This document shows positions 23,201 to 34,971 of a stretch of 64,000 nucleotides of DNA, one piece after another. How positions within the stretch are numbered: the first letter of the stretch is position 1; each line of letters begins with the position of its first letter. The notes beneath the pieces were generated by a model, which was not told the origin of the DNA, searched no databases, and saw only the letters and a list, made by a program, of their open reading frames with translations. Origin of the DNA: Acephala macrosclerotiorum. Taxonomy: Eukaryota; Ascomycota; Leotiomycetes; Helotiales; Mollisiaceae. The stretch spans positions 271,967 to 335,966 of the forward strand of contig MU119240.1 of the NCBI GenBank assembly GCA_014904845.1, in the 5' to 3' direction. A program made the translations under genes and the position numbers.

Positions 23201-23973
23201 TGATCACCTGATAGAACATCTTTCAGGCGATAGGTAATGAAGAGTGCGATATCCTTGCCAACAAGATCGTCCTCCAAACTGATGTGGACAATTGATGCAT
23301 CTCGTAACGCACTTTGCAGATACTGCTTTGGTCTGCTAGTCATGAACAACTTGACGGACTTCGGGCGGAATGTCGCCAAAGAGTTCAGGTGTTGCAGAAA
23401 ATTGTCGTTGCAGGCTAGCTCCATCTCATCCATAGCATCTACTACTACGTAAGCCTTCTCGACCGAGGCAAGCCCAAGTAGAAGAAATTCCCAAAGTCTA
23501 TCATCGGAAAGGTGGTCCAGCTCGCTCCCGGCGAGTGACTGGAGAGTAGCCTGAAGTCTGGCACATCGCGGAAGCAGCTGAGCGAGGAAGTCCTGAACTA
23601 GATTGCGGGGTTTTCGGTTTGAGGCAATGATGTATCGAAAGAAGAAGAACAAGACAGGCACATCTTCAGTCGTCTTCAAATACTCTACCATGGAAGCAGC
23701 AATGACCGACTTTCCCGCTCCAGGGACACCTTTCACCCAGAGGCTTCCATGAGTATCTGATTGATGCCATTGCTGGTATCGGGAAGTGTCACAAATCCAA
23801 AGGCCCGTCCCTGGCGCCTGTGACGAGAGGTGACGATGGAACTCGCTCGAGTCCGCGGTGTAGTCAGTGGGCTGAAGCCATCCCTGCAATTTGGCTAGAT
23901 CTTCCGGACCGAGATTAGCTTCCCGATAATCAATTATCTCGAAATCTTCTGAGGTAGATGCGGAGAAGGACAT
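17254..23973 (-). CDS. NACHT-ankyrin NLR-like protein, three exons, 2077 aa
   Basis: Three exons: 20591-23973, 20281-20491 and 17254-19893. Intron 1 (20492-20590, GTACGT...TTACAG) is 99 bp; intron 2 (19894-20280, GTACGT...AAAAAG) is 387 bp. The exon sum is 6234 nt, exactly 2078 codons. The NACHT part shows the P-loop G-V-P-G-A-G-K-S (residues 82-89), Walker B Y-V-V-V-D-A-M-D-E-M-E (about 175-185) and M-T-S-R (211-214), then a G-L-F-L-Y-A-R-L-L helix region. Ankyrin repeats (T-P-L-H-x-A and G-A-D-P-N signatures) begin near residue 550 and run almost to the end, with a non-ankyrin interval around residues 1300-1430. Only about 50 residues precede the G-L-W-I-C-D-T entry into NACHT, so there is no large N-terminal effector domain. 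The family acts as STAND-type sensors in fungal non-self recognition; the ligand is unknown. A short exon hidden in the 387 bp intron is possible. Confidence 0.85.
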
Positions 23974-25532
23974 CTTGTTCGTCTTTGAAGAGCTGAAGCT
24001 GCAAACGAGGAGGTGAATTATACTTTTTTAATCACCGAGACACTTGGTTCAATGGTATTATATAGTAGTTGGAAGTTGAAAGAGTCATCGTTGAAGTGAT
24101 GTTTGTCCTGCCTACTAGGCAGCAGAATCCGAGATTTGACATGATATGCAGCACGTGACTCTTCTAAACATCCCAGCTTCCTTTTTTCTCTTGGCGCTTT
24201 CCTTCTAACAGTTCGGAAATTGTGGCTGCACTGCCCTCCAATGAGTGAGAAATCTACGAAATCAATTTCTGCTACTGGGAGCCGTTCATTGACTGTTCTT
24301 TTTGACAGCTACAACTGTCCTCGATGTTGTCAGTAAATATTTCTCTGCATGACCCATCGCGCTATGGTTTTCCGCTTTGGGGCATTGATATCTGAATAGT
24401 CGCGATGAGAGACACAGTACTATCGTCTCAGTGAGACGCGACCTAGTCGTCGATCCGCAATTCATTCCAATGTCTGTTTATCGGGAAATATTGAGCATGG
24501 TGTATCGGCTCACGATGCTGACTGTTGATGCAACGTCGTAGTCGCTTGTTGGCCCTCAAGAAAGTGAGCACCCCTGATGCGTCGGCCGAACAGGAATCGA
24601 AGGTCCCCTGCCAAGCTTTTCTGTTCCGAACACATTCTTTCGACCCTGCATTGCTCGCAGCTTGCTGCACAGCCAAGACGGTGGGCCAGAGGGGACTCTG
24701 TGGAGGTCCATGTTGACATCTCCATGAGTGCACGAAGGACACAGTGAGTTAGTGCCGCTGTAGGTCGTCAATAGTGAAGTTATGGAGATCTCCATCGCGA
24801 GCCATCCATTGGCCCCTCCCCCCACCTTTCGCTCAGATCGTTCGATGGTTTTATGCTTGGTTGTAAGGTTGTTTCCTTTCTGTGCTTGTTCCAGGGGCTT
24901 AAAAGCAGCTTGGCATCAAAGCGGTTGTTGGCCCCCGCAAAAATTAAATTGGTGGCGCCGTTTGTGTATGATGCCTGCAGTTGCCATATCTCGAAAAACT
25001 TCTTCCCCAGCGCCTCTCTTTCTTCCTCGACCCCTTCCCCACCACAAAAACCTCGCATCACAGCCCACGATGCGCCCTGAATCATAAGGTGGTAACGCCT
25101 CTGACATATCGCACTACTATCGCGCCCCTCCCGTATCACAGGAATCTCCAATATCATCCTAGCGATGCCTCCTAACGCGGTTGGACCCGGTAGGGTCCAA
25201 AATGTCCCTTGATGACCAGATCTCGGAGCAGAGAGTCGATTTGGACCTGGCCGCCATCTCTGGATACGGGGATAGTGTTGATTACAATCGAACGTCTGCG
25301 TCTTTCCCCTGTCCATCTCAACTTTAGTGCTGATAATAAAGATGGAGCCGCTTTCATTTTGGCAGACAGTTCTGTTTATATAGAATTCGCTGCTGCCTCT
25401 CTCGTTCACGGCCAGCGCTGTCGCAACTGTCGTTTCTCTTGTCCGCTCGCTCTGCCTGCAATACTACGGCCTTAATGACTTATACTTTCCTTCATTAATA
25501 CTTAATTGGTTCCTCGACTAACTGCAGCAAAC
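23974..25532. other. 1.56 kb divergent promoter region
   Basis: It lies between two head-to-head genes, the NACHT-ankyrin gene (-) and the WSC oxidase gene (+). No supported gene; a 209-codon minus-strand frame at 24780-25409 has no recognised family. A CACGTG E-box is at about 24153 and a TATA-like TTTATATAG at about 25376, some 155 bp before the oxidase ATG. Confidence 0.45.
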
Positions 25533-28500
25533 ATGATCCTCTCCTCTGCCATCGCGGCATTGTTGTGGTTGTCTTCTGTGAGTTTCCTTGGAATCATCCT
25601 TGAGAATTCAAATTAATCCCGAGTCTAGTCTGCCACTACAAACGCTGCCACGATTGGAAAACGTGATCTGGTAGTACCAGCAGAGATCAATGGATGGATA
25701 TCGCAAGGATGTTACATGTACGTACTAGCGATTTGGCTTCAAGGATTCGAGCGCTAACCAGGATTTCAGTGATGTTGGGAGAACACTTACTGGCGCTGGC
25801 TACGACAATAATACTGGTATGACAGATGAATCCTGCATCTCATACTGTGAGAAGCTTGGATACATCTATGCTGGAACTGAATACGCAGAAGAATGCTGTA
25901 AGTGCTCTCACCACAATGTCCCAACTCAACTGACAGCTTTAGACTGCGGCGATTCTCTCGCCTCAGGATCGGGTCCGGCTCCTGCCAGCGACTGCTCAAC
26001 ACCATGCAGTGGAAATGCGACAGAGGCATGTGGTGGAGGAAACCGACTCAACTTGTACTGGAGTGGCACTACAGGGCCATCGACTAACTCTGGGCCTGGT
26101 CTTTGGTCTTTTAGTGGATGTTACACGTATGTTGTGCCCAATTGTACTCGATGTTGTGTCGCTGACCTTGAGTAGAGAAGGCACAACAGGCAGAGCGCTT
26201 ACTGTTGGTGCCACTGTTACTGGCGGAAGTACCAACATGACAGTTGCAAACTGTGTGTCTGAATGCCAAGTCTTGGGCTACGACCTTGCTGGTCTTGAGT
26301 ACTCGGGAGAGTGCTGTGAGTAACACTACCCAGAATCACGTGGAATACCACTGATAATGATAGATTGTGACAACTCTATTTCAAATGGAGCTACACTTGC
26401 ACCTGACGGATTGACGGGTTGCTCCATGCTTTGCAATGGCAATTTTTCCGAGTTCTGCGGAGGCTCAAATAGATTGGATGTCTACGATTTCAACAAAACG
26501 GTTACTCTTCCTGCGTGGAACACGACTGCGGTCAGCTCGACTACGACTTCAGTCACATCGACCTCAAATTCCATTGTTGTTACGACATCAAGCAGCTCAG
26601 TGGTTTCCTCGCTATCTTCGGCTGCTTCAACGTCGAGCTCGAGCTCCAGTAGTACCAAGGCGGCTTCCTCATCGTCCGTAGCATCATCATCTTCGACTGT
26701 CTCATCCTCAATCTCGTCGAGCTCCACGACCACACCCCAGGCCCCGGCTGCCACATCAACAGGCCCTTCTCTTGGGCCTTACATCTACTATGGCTGCCAA
26801 ACTGAAGGTACCAACGTCCGAGCACTTTCTGGTGCCGCATCAGCATCTGACACCATGACCCTTGAGATGTGCGAGGCCAGCTGCTCCGGCTACACATACT
26901 GGGGTACCGAGTATGGACGAGAATGCTACTGTGGAAACAGCTTTGGGGCCGGTTCTATCGCCGCTGCCGCCGCTGACTGCTCATTTCCATGTGCCGGAGA
27001 TGCAAATGAAACTTGTGGAGCAGGCAACCGTCTCTCAGTCTATGTTCTCAACGGTACTGTAACGTCAACAACAAGCAGCATCGCATCAACATCAGCTACT
27101 GGAACTGGTACATCATCCGCATCAGCTTCAGTCACAAGCAGCTCTGCTGCGACTGGCTTCCCAACTGGATGGTCATACTATGGCTGCTATGTTGACGGTC
27201 TCACTGGACGAATTTTGCAAAATCAACTTGCTGATAACGAAGAGAACACTCTCCAAGTCTGCGTTGCTGCTTGTGCTGCTGCAGGTTACACAATTGCTGG
27301 CGCAGAGTACGGTGTCCAATGTTTCTGTGGTGATGCAATCTACAATGGTGGAGTGCTAGCAACGAATCAAGCAGACTGCTCGGTTGCCTGTCCCGGAAAT
27401 ACCGCCGAAGATTGTGGAGCTGGAAACAGAATGTCCCTGTACTCACTTGGAACACCAGAGGCATACCAAGCTCCAGCTGCTCAAACATCAGGCTTGCTAA
27501 CAGGATGGACCTATGGAGGCTGTCTTCAGGACAACATCGCATCTAACGAAGATCCCAACGAGATCCTCTCCACCTTTCCCTACAAAGTCTGGGACAATGC
27601 GACGAGCAACACTCCCGAACTTTGCATCGCTCGCTGCCAAGAGTTCGGTTACAATGCAGCTGGTCTCGAATACGGATCTCAATGCTTCTGCGGTGACGTT
27701 GAGAATATCTACGTTGCTTCTGCTCCATCAACCTCCACCGACCCTGACGATACGCAATACTATACTCGAAGCTCGGTCCCGGAATTCTACGATGCTTCAG
27801 AATGTAACTCAGCCTGCACCGGTGCTGCACAATACCTTTGCGGTGCAGGCAACAGACTCACTTATTACTACTACAATGCCACTGAGCCTCTCTATGTATG
27901 GGGTAACCCCACAGGTACAGCAGCAGGAGAGTATTCGCTCCTCATTGGTGGTGTCGTTGTCCCTCTTATTGTCTCACAAACTGTCAACGGGAAGGTGACC
28001 TTCGTCGAGAAGTTCGGTACTGGTGAACCTAATGGCACTGGAGCTTATGAACTGGATCTGTCTCAGATTGATAACTTCTCGGCTGCTTGGAGGACGATGA
28101 CTGGTCTCCAGACTGATGTTTTCTGCGCTGCTGGTCTCACTCTCCCAGATAAGGCAGGACGTCAACTCACAGCTGGTGGTTGGGCAGGCGAGTCTAACTT
28201 TGGTATTCGTTTGTACTGGTAAGTCATCTTCTGACAGAATTCACGCAGTGTATGGAAACCCCATGCTGACCAGGTAATTCTAGGCCCGACGGATCGGCGG
28301 GTGTCGAAGGAACCAACGAATGGATCGAAGACCCCGGCGTTCTCCAACTTCAAGTTCCTCGCTGGTATCCTTCTGCGCTCATCATGGCCAATGGTTCCAT
28401 TCTCATTGTCGGAGGAGAAGTTGGTCAGAACGCTGCCGAGCAACCAACTCTTGAGATCCTCCCTGCTACCGGTGTTCCAGATGCCAGCACCACAAGTGGT

Positions 28501-29562
28501 TACTCCAACACCACCGTCTACCTCGACTTCCTGGACCGCACTGCTCCCTTCAACCTCTATCCTTTCATCGTCGTCATGAAGACTGGCATTTTTATTGCTT
28601 ACTACAACGAAGCCCGCATCCTTGACGAAGTCACTTTCGAGACAATCAAGACCCTCCCCAACATGCCAGCCGCAGTCAACGACCCCACAGGCGGCCGCAC
28701 CTATCAACTCGAAGGCTCAATGGTCATCCTCCCCCAATACGCCCCCTACACCGACCCAGTTGGCGTCCTCATCTGCGGGGGCTCCACATCAGGAGGTGGT
28801 TACCCAATCGACAATTGTGTCTCCACGCAACCCGAAGCAGCCGAGCCAACCTGGACAATCGAGCGTATGCCCAGTCGTCGCGTCATGCCTTGCATGGCCG
28901 GTCTTCCAGACGGAACCTACGTGATTCTCAACGGAGCTGAACACGGCTACGCAGGCTTCGGTCTCGCTGGCTCACCTAACCTCAATGCCGTTATTTACGA
29001 CCCGTCCAAGCCTGTCAATCAACGTATGAGTATCATGGCTAATACTACCGTCGCTCGTTTGTATCATTCCGAAGCCACTGTCTTGCTAGATGGACGGGTG
29101 TTGGTATCTGGTTCTGATCCTACTGGAGATTATGCAAGCCCAGCTGGTTCCTTCCCAGAAGAGTACAGAGTGGAAGTCTTCTCACCACCTTACCTCCTAA
29201 CCGGCGCCACACGTCCCAATTTCACGCTCTCATCCACCGACTGGGCGTACGGCGAATCTGTCACTTTCACCGTTACTACCGGTACCGCATCTACTGTCTC
29301 CCTTCTGGGATCTGTGGTCTCGACGCATGGAAATGCAATGGGTCAACGAACTATTTTCCCTGAATTTAGCTGTGCGGGTACCACCTGCACGGTTGTGGCG
29401 CCACCGGACGCCCATACCAGTCCTCCAGGATGGTTTATGTTCTTTGTTCTTGAGAATGGTATTCCATCTGTGGGACAGTTTGTTAGGATTGGTGGTGACC
29501 CGGCTGGACTTGGAAATTGGCCTGATTTGCCGCCTTTTGAGGGGAGCTTGCCTGGTGTTTAG
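25533..29562 (+). CDS. Secreted WSC x5 copper-radical oxidase (glyoxal oxidase-like)
   Basis: Exons are 25533-25577, 25629-25717, 25770-25897, 25943-26126, 26176-26315, 26364-28218 and 28284-29562. All introns are GT-AG, and the sum is 3720 nt, 1239 residues. A signal peptide (M-I-L-S-S-A-I-A-A-L-L-W-L) leads, then five Cys-rich WSC domains (each G-C-Y...C-x-x-x-C...E-Y...C-x-C-G...C-G-A/G-G-N-R-L), with a Ser/Thr-rich, probably O-glycosylated linker between the second and third. The C-terminal half is an AA5_1 glyoxal-oxidase-like propeller plus DUF1929 domain. Candidate active-site residues are Cys783 (D-V-F-C-A-A-G) and Tyr954 (R-T-Y-Q-L) for the Cys-Tyr cofactor, and Tyr1074-His1075 (R-L-Y-H-S) and His1162 (S-T-H-G-N) as copper ligands. 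It should oxidise small aldehydes or alcohols with H2O2 release, and WSC domains likely tether it to wall glucans. Substrate and tethering are family-based inference. Confidence 0.93.
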
Positions 29563-31435
29563 AGGTCAGGGGTGGGTGCAATTTCTTCGCAAAATTGAGT
29601 GGGGGTTTAGGGTTGCAATGTCATATACCTACAAAGTATATCGAGACGAAAGCATGTCGTACACAGAGATGAGATATGCTCATAGTATTTTAACGCTTGG
29701 TATTTAATGAACTCCTTACTGCAGAGGGAGAGACTTTGAAAACGGTATCCATGAGAAACAGTGTTTGTGAGGATTTAAAGTGATCATATTTCGTTAGGTA
29801 AGTCGTGCTTTAGAGACTTGCTCTGGTATTTGGGTGATGATGAAGTGTTTGAGCCAGGTTTGAACCGGAGGAAGATCACGTGACTCAACCCTTTTGTCTT
29901 CGTCTTTGGCCTCACAGAGGTTAAATTCCGGGTTCTTCTTTTCTATCTCTTCTTCGTTTTTGTCTTCATTCTAAGACTCAATTCGCCTTACAAGAAAGAC
30001 ATGACATGAGCTGGTTACTCTTCTGGGGAAGGTGCTAGCCCTCGCTGAGGATTCTCCTACCTCTTCCTCCAAAATCTACATGCACATGTACCTTAGCTAT
30101 TTTCGAAGTATTTTATCAATATTGCACGAAATTTGGAGTGCGGGTTGTTGAGAAATTAAGTGTCGAGTACTTGAGATTTTGATGTTCTCGCGTACCAACA
30201 TCGGCTTGTTTTTTTCTCCTGTGGAGAGGCGTGCTAGCACTAATGAGTGCTGAATAAGCCAGGAAGTGAGGCCAGTAGTATACAAGAACATGCATCAAGG
30301 CTTCGGAAGGATGAGAAGAAGGTATGGCTTTCGTCTCAAGAGACATTTCTACAGCATGTATAAAAACAGAACATCGATAGAGCTACAAAATACGCAATAG
30401 TAATGATACACCCAAAAATCGACACCCAACCATGTTCAAGCTCCATTGAGGAAAGTGATTTCATGCATCCCACCTGCACTGTGCCATGATCAAGGACTCA
30501 CTTATCGTTAATGGATCGAGTATATCTTTCTCAATCAAACGTAACAAGACGACCATCAGTAGTTGAATCATCAATTCCACCCAGTCTCAATCCTCATACC
30601 GGATACTTCGACCAGGAATATCCCAGGTAGCCCCACCCCAAAGCCGTCAAACCTCACCCCGCATCACTCAACATCCCAACCCTTCCCGAAACTAACCAAC
30701 AAACAAACGTAGGTCAAAAACATAATCAAAATCAAGAGCAGAAAGATAACAAACCCACCAAGCCTACAGAAGGAGCCAAATATCAGAACGAAACCTCTGG
30801 CTGGGGCGTTTCGCTTCAGGCCCAGACTCAGGTCGCGAGGACCAGGTTTCCTAGACTGGGTCCTGGGCATGCAGAAATCACTGGGACTCAACGTCTGAGC
30901 ATTCGACATGCAACAGGAATTCCAAACCCCGAGCTAGATATCTAGCTAATATTAAAAGGGAAAGGATGTTGGAAGGGATGATTCCGCTGGGATGCAGCGC
31001 TGTTCCGCCCCACCCCGCCGCACTACCCCGCAATGGCAGTGGGTGAAAAGTCTGGCTAGAGGTAGGCCTTTGGCCACAGATGAGGAATTCATTTTCGCTT
31101 GTAACTCAAAGCAGAACTCAAGTACACACGACGCGAAGTGGGGCAAATATCAAAGAGCAACGCTAGCGAAATGCAAACAAAGCATCATTTGAAACCTTAG
31201 AAGGCAAAGATGCACTAAATTCGCGAAAGTATTGGAAATGATACACTATCGATGTGCAACAAAAGAAGTTAACACGAAGGAACGTGGTACGCTGTGGTAC
31301 GCTGTCCTTATTTGAGCAGGTGCAAACAGCACATTAGTGGAGAAGAAGAGGAATCTCGAGTACAATATCGACTCTATGTATGTACTGAGGTTTTGCTTCT
31401 GAATTAAATGCTGCACCCTTTCATCGTGATCGTGG
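29563..31435. other. Convergent intergenic region
   Basis: It contains the 3' flanks of the WSC oxidase and the GH71 gene. Apart from one possible small membrane protein at 30664-30909, nothing is supported. Confidence 0.4.
30664..30909 (-). CDS. Possible 81-residue single-pass membrane protein
   Basis: ATG at 30909, 81 residues. A basic stretch (K-R-N-A-P-A-R-G) precedes one long hydrophobic segment (about residues 40-73, with F-V-I-F-L-L-L-I-L-I-M-F-L) and a short G-K-G-W-D-V-E tail. No family recognised. Polypurine/polypyrimidine bias can create such frames by chance, so support is weak. Confidence 0.3.
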   Translation of the reverse strand: MSNAQTLSPSDFCMPRTQSRKPGPRDLSLGLKRNAPARGFVLIFGSFCRLGGFVIFLLLILIMFLTYVCLLVSFGKGWDVE

Positions 31436-33175
31436 TCACGATAAAGCTACAACCTGGAAGTTGTAGTTACAAAGATCGCTCGAGTCGGTCACCTATCAGA
31501 ACGTCAGCATCTTCTCTCTCTCCTCACTCATTTCCCACAACTGAAAGAACAACAGGGGGGATCACTCACAGCAATAGGCCCCGTCCCCTTCACAACCTCC
31601 GCCCCACTACCCGCATTAACCACACTAACAACTACACTCCCAACCCCCAATCCCCCGACAGAATAAGCATTATACCCCGAAACCAAACTCTGCGTCCCAA
31701 GCAATGTATTCGTATTACTATAAATGCTCACGTTCAGCCCCGTAACTCCCTCCGCAACCAACACAACGGCCGTAACTTTATCCTCCACCGTCTCAATCCC
31801 ACTCGGTTTCCCCAACGTATCGGCACTACAGTCAGCATCCGCCAATAAAGTATGATGCCAGAAGACTCCTTGTGCCTTAGCATCGTTCGTTGGGTACATG
31901 GTATCCGTGTTCGTGGCTCCAGCTTTAAACGCTTTAATGAATGCGGGAAGGATTTGTTGGTACCCGGTATGATCGTACGCATCGGTGTATGCGCCCTCGA
32001 CTGTTCCAGCTATTGGTTCCGGCCACGAATTTCCCATGTAATGAGACTCTCCGGCATCGTTCCACGTCTGCAACTCCACGAAATCCGGCTGCAGAGAAAG
32101 AACTTGTCCGAATCTATACTCCAAATTTTGCTCTCCTCTCCTATACCAATTCTGACTAGAATCAATGTGTTTAAACTGCAAAGGTGAGACACCCATCATG
32201 AAAGTCTTATTCGATTCATGGGCTGCAGTGAGGTAAGTTTGGTCGTCGGTAGTGGGGACTATGATGTCGCCTTGGGAAGCGAAGGGCCACGAGTTCCAGT
32301 TCATTGCTCCGTTAAGAGTGGGGAAGTCGGCTGTGAAGTAGGAGGGGAGGGCGGTGGTGTCTTGGAAGGCGGGGATGAAGTAGATGGGGTGCCCTGCCGA
32401 GGACATTACGTCTTGGAGGGCGACCTTCCAGCCGTCATTTACGGTGTCTTGGCCGAATGTGTAGGTGCTTGCTCCTCCCTAGTAGGTTAGTGAATGAATA
32501 GCTCGGCGAAGGAAGGAGGAAGGAGACTTACGTTGAAGGTCGAGACAAACGGAAGACCTGGAATGGGATCTTAGTGATGTCGAAGTGGATGTAGAATGAG
32601 AAGCAAACCGTTGTATGTGTAGTATGTATCATTGGTCACGTATGACAATAGGAAGTCTGTGAATTGATCTGGATTGCTGAACCCGGTCATATCGAATGAG
32701 AAACTGTACCGTGTCAGCTGAAGACGAGAAAAGAAAAGAGTGAGTCGTCTCACAAAAGCTTGAACTTATATTCGTTGGCCCATTTGAACAGGTAGGAAGT
32801 GGTGTTGAGGGACCAGGCCGCATCATCATTAGCTAAAATATTGTCAGTGTATTCTTGGACACAGTGGGGGTGTATGGACCGATATTCAGGGCGAAGGCAT
32901 CTGCGCCGAGAGCTTGGGCATCGAGAATGTCTTGCTGGCAATGCTCATCGGAAACCGTTCCGATCTGAATACTGTCAACAAAGTTTCGTTACTGGAATGA
33001 TACGGTGGACCACCAGGTAGTGGAAGAAGCTGTACAAAGTCAGTACGGATCACGTGTTTCGGCTATCATTCAAAAAGAAAGGGGAAGCTCACACTGGTTT
33101 TCCGGTCGTTGCGGCATTAGCGAATGTCAAGCTCAGGGCACCCAGGACGCCGAGGAAACTGAAGAACAAATGCAT
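31436..33175 (-). CDS. GH71 alpha-1,3-glucanase (mutanase), eight exons
   Basis: Exons are 33093-33175, 33011-33029, 32880-32964, 32754-32832, 32609-32703, 32532-32557, 31570-32478 and 31436-31492. All introns are GT-AG, and the sum is 1353 nt, 450 residues. A signal peptide (M-H-L-F-F-S-F-L-G-V-L-G-A-L...A-N-A) is followed by the GH71 core: K-P-V-F-F-H-Y-L-V, D-A-F-A-L-N-I-A, K-L-F-F-S-F-D-M-T-G-F, G-H-P-I-Y-F-I-P-A-F, E-L-Q-T-W-N-D-A-G-E-S-H-Y, and a C-terminal C-N-Y-N-F end. Length equals a single GH71 catalytic module with no carbohydrate-binding module. It hydrolyses alpha-1,3-glucan of fungal cell walls, in wall remodelling, autolysis or attack on other fungi. The 19 nt and 26 nt micro-exons are inferred from frame and family motifs; the 19 nt boundary is the least certain. 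Confidence 0.9.
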
Positions 33176-33280
33176 GATTGAGCTTTGGGTGAAGCGATGT
33201 GTTTATCCGATGAAAGAGCGACAAGCTGGAAACCCAAAGAGGACCGAAGTATCTTGAAGGCCCGTTCCGTGCCCAGAACT

Positions 33281-33290
33281 TTATAAAAAA
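33281..33290 (-). promoter_or_regulatory. Candidate TATA box of GH71 gene
   Basis: On the minus strand the sequence reads TTTTTTATAA, followed by AGTT, about 105 bp upstream of the GH71 ATG at 33175. Position and sequence suit a fungal TATA element; not tested. Confidence 0.35.
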
Positions 33291-33789
33291 GAGCCGCACC
33301 CATCGTTCGGCCCCCATCCAGGAACAACCAAGATCATCTCGCCAGCATACAATACGATATCACCAATCATATCATCCGAGTTTTTAAATTCAAATCTTAA
33401 GCTTTGGCGGATCTTTAGGGCTGTGCCCGCAGGCGCCCCTGAGTAATACAAAAATACCTTCGTCTCATCTTTTGATTGGTTGCTAGAGCACGAACTGGGG
33501 TGGCTCATTGGAGTGGAAGCGAAGTGATCGCTAGATCGTGGGATGAGGGTGATTTTGAGATTGGATGAGATTTTAGCTTCGCGCTTGCCCAAATGAGCGA
33601 TATCATGTCCACGTCCATTGAAAGAGCAGCATGCCATTTGACGTTCATCCTCAACGAATATATTCCTTACTGCGGCGAGGGCCAGCAAGAGACAAGTATG
33701 ACCATCAAAGCTGCACAAAGTGGCACCTTCTCGAGACTCATCTGATCCCCTTGACAAGCTACATGGGGAGCCCACAGTTACAGCACTAA
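33291..33789. other. Upstream of GH71 gene, no gene seen
   Basis: A 186-codon minus-strand open frame overlaps this stretch (33281-33838) but shows no domain and overlaps the start of a + strand pseudogene, so it is not accepted. Confidence 0.35.
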
Positions 33790-34515
33790 TGCAGGCCGAA
33801 ATCATCATCGTCGACGCGCCGGGCCGTCCACTAAACACGCCGCACTTGAACGCGTGAGATGGAAGCGAGCTCGGGCTCGGATTAGAGGACGACGTCGAAA
33901 AAGACCTAGGTGGACTTCGAGAGCAGGGAGAGAGACCATACTGGATCCCTTCCGGGGCATCAATGCATCCATTAGGTGGCCTAGGCTACGCACGCTTCGC
34001 CTTCGAAGTTGCCCATCGAGAAAAAATGATCTCGGCCTCTTCTTCGACACTATAATCCTCCCCACCGCCTCCGGCAGCACCCTAGCCGGCATATCGCCGG
34101 CTTTAAACTCCTCCAGAAAATCTCCCTCAACTCCCCTGAAGAAGAGAAGCAGAAATCATGAAAGATAATAGGGATTGACGTCATCGCGAATTCTCTAGAG
34201 CAAAGCGGAGCTCAGATATTACAGATTGCGAGGAATACTCGGACTTTGATTGGACTTGAAGAGAATGATATTCGGGAAAGTGATGTTATGGTTGATGATC
34301 GATGGAACGCGATGATACGGTTTCGTGGATCAGGAGACGAAGGATGCGGTGAAGATGTTGGCGGGCTTGGAGGGGATACTGACGGATCCAGTGTATACAG
34401 GGAAGGCGATGGCGGGGTTGATTGGGAGGGCGAGGGAGAGTTTGAGGGGCGCGGGAATGTGTTTGTGCATACTGGGGGTGTGCTGGTTTTGAGTGCGTAT
34501 CCTGATCTTATGTGA
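33790..34515 (+). pseudogene. ACC deaminase/D-cysteine desulfhydrase pseudogene
   Basis: Pieces of one PLP-dependent enzyme (tryptophan-synthase-beta fold; ACC deaminase/D-cysteine desulfhydrase family) appear in family order across several frames. From about 33790: L-M-Q-A-E-I-I-I-V-D; then E-R-P-Y-W-I-P-S-G-A-S...P-L-G-G-L-G-Y-A; F-D-T-I-I-L-P-T-A-S-G-S-T-L-A-G; I-G-I-D-V-I-A...[32 protein letters not shown]; and N-V-F-V-H-T-G-G...L-S-A-Y before a stop at 34513-34515. The frame changes at least three times and there are in-frame stops (one after E-K-Q-K-S). The N-terminal third with the PLP-lysine (G-G-N-K-x-R) is not recognisable. The enzyme would have deaminated ACC or desulfurated D-cysteine. 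Confidence 0.85.
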
Positions 34516-34966
34516 ATGACCAAAGTTGGTAGGGATAATCTGACGGCAAGCAAAGTACGTGAGGGGGACAAAACGCCATTTTGGATGAACAAAACAAGCC
34601 TAGGGTATATGTAACAGGAAAACAGCCAGCAATGCATCTCGCACAGCAAGTCCTTCTGCCTAACACCTTTTGCCCCAACGCCACGCTAATTATATAGAGC
34701 AAATCCGACGTTCTAGCCCGCGAAGGCGCTACCTTATTATCTCTGGTGTTCCTGTCGTCTAATCTCGTCCCTAAAGTAATTCGTTCGATTCTCAGTAGGT
34801 GACTCCACCAAACTTCCCAAATCAGCAGAACCTGTCCTTTCCCTTGCTCTACCCCGACGGCCCTCCTCGACTGGAACATCTTGATATCGACCATCGGAGC
34901 CTAGCTCCTGCCCTCGCAACAGGATTGCATCTCCGCTTTTCTTGCCGAGCCCGAGACGTTGGCTTC

Positions 34967-34971
34967 GAGAC
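34967..34971. repeat. Target-site duplication GAGAC, left copy
   Basis: GAGAC directly precedes the CCTACG end of the inserted element; the same five bases follow its other end at 36023-36027. Confidence 0.85.

Noticed and set aside
24780..25409. 209-codon minus-strand open frame
   Set aside because: No recognisable domain; it overlaps the oxidase promoter and has other long frames opposite it, so it is probably chance.
33281..33838. 186-codon minus-strand open frame
   Set aside because: No family signal, and it overlaps the + strand deaminase pseudogene that does have family motifs.
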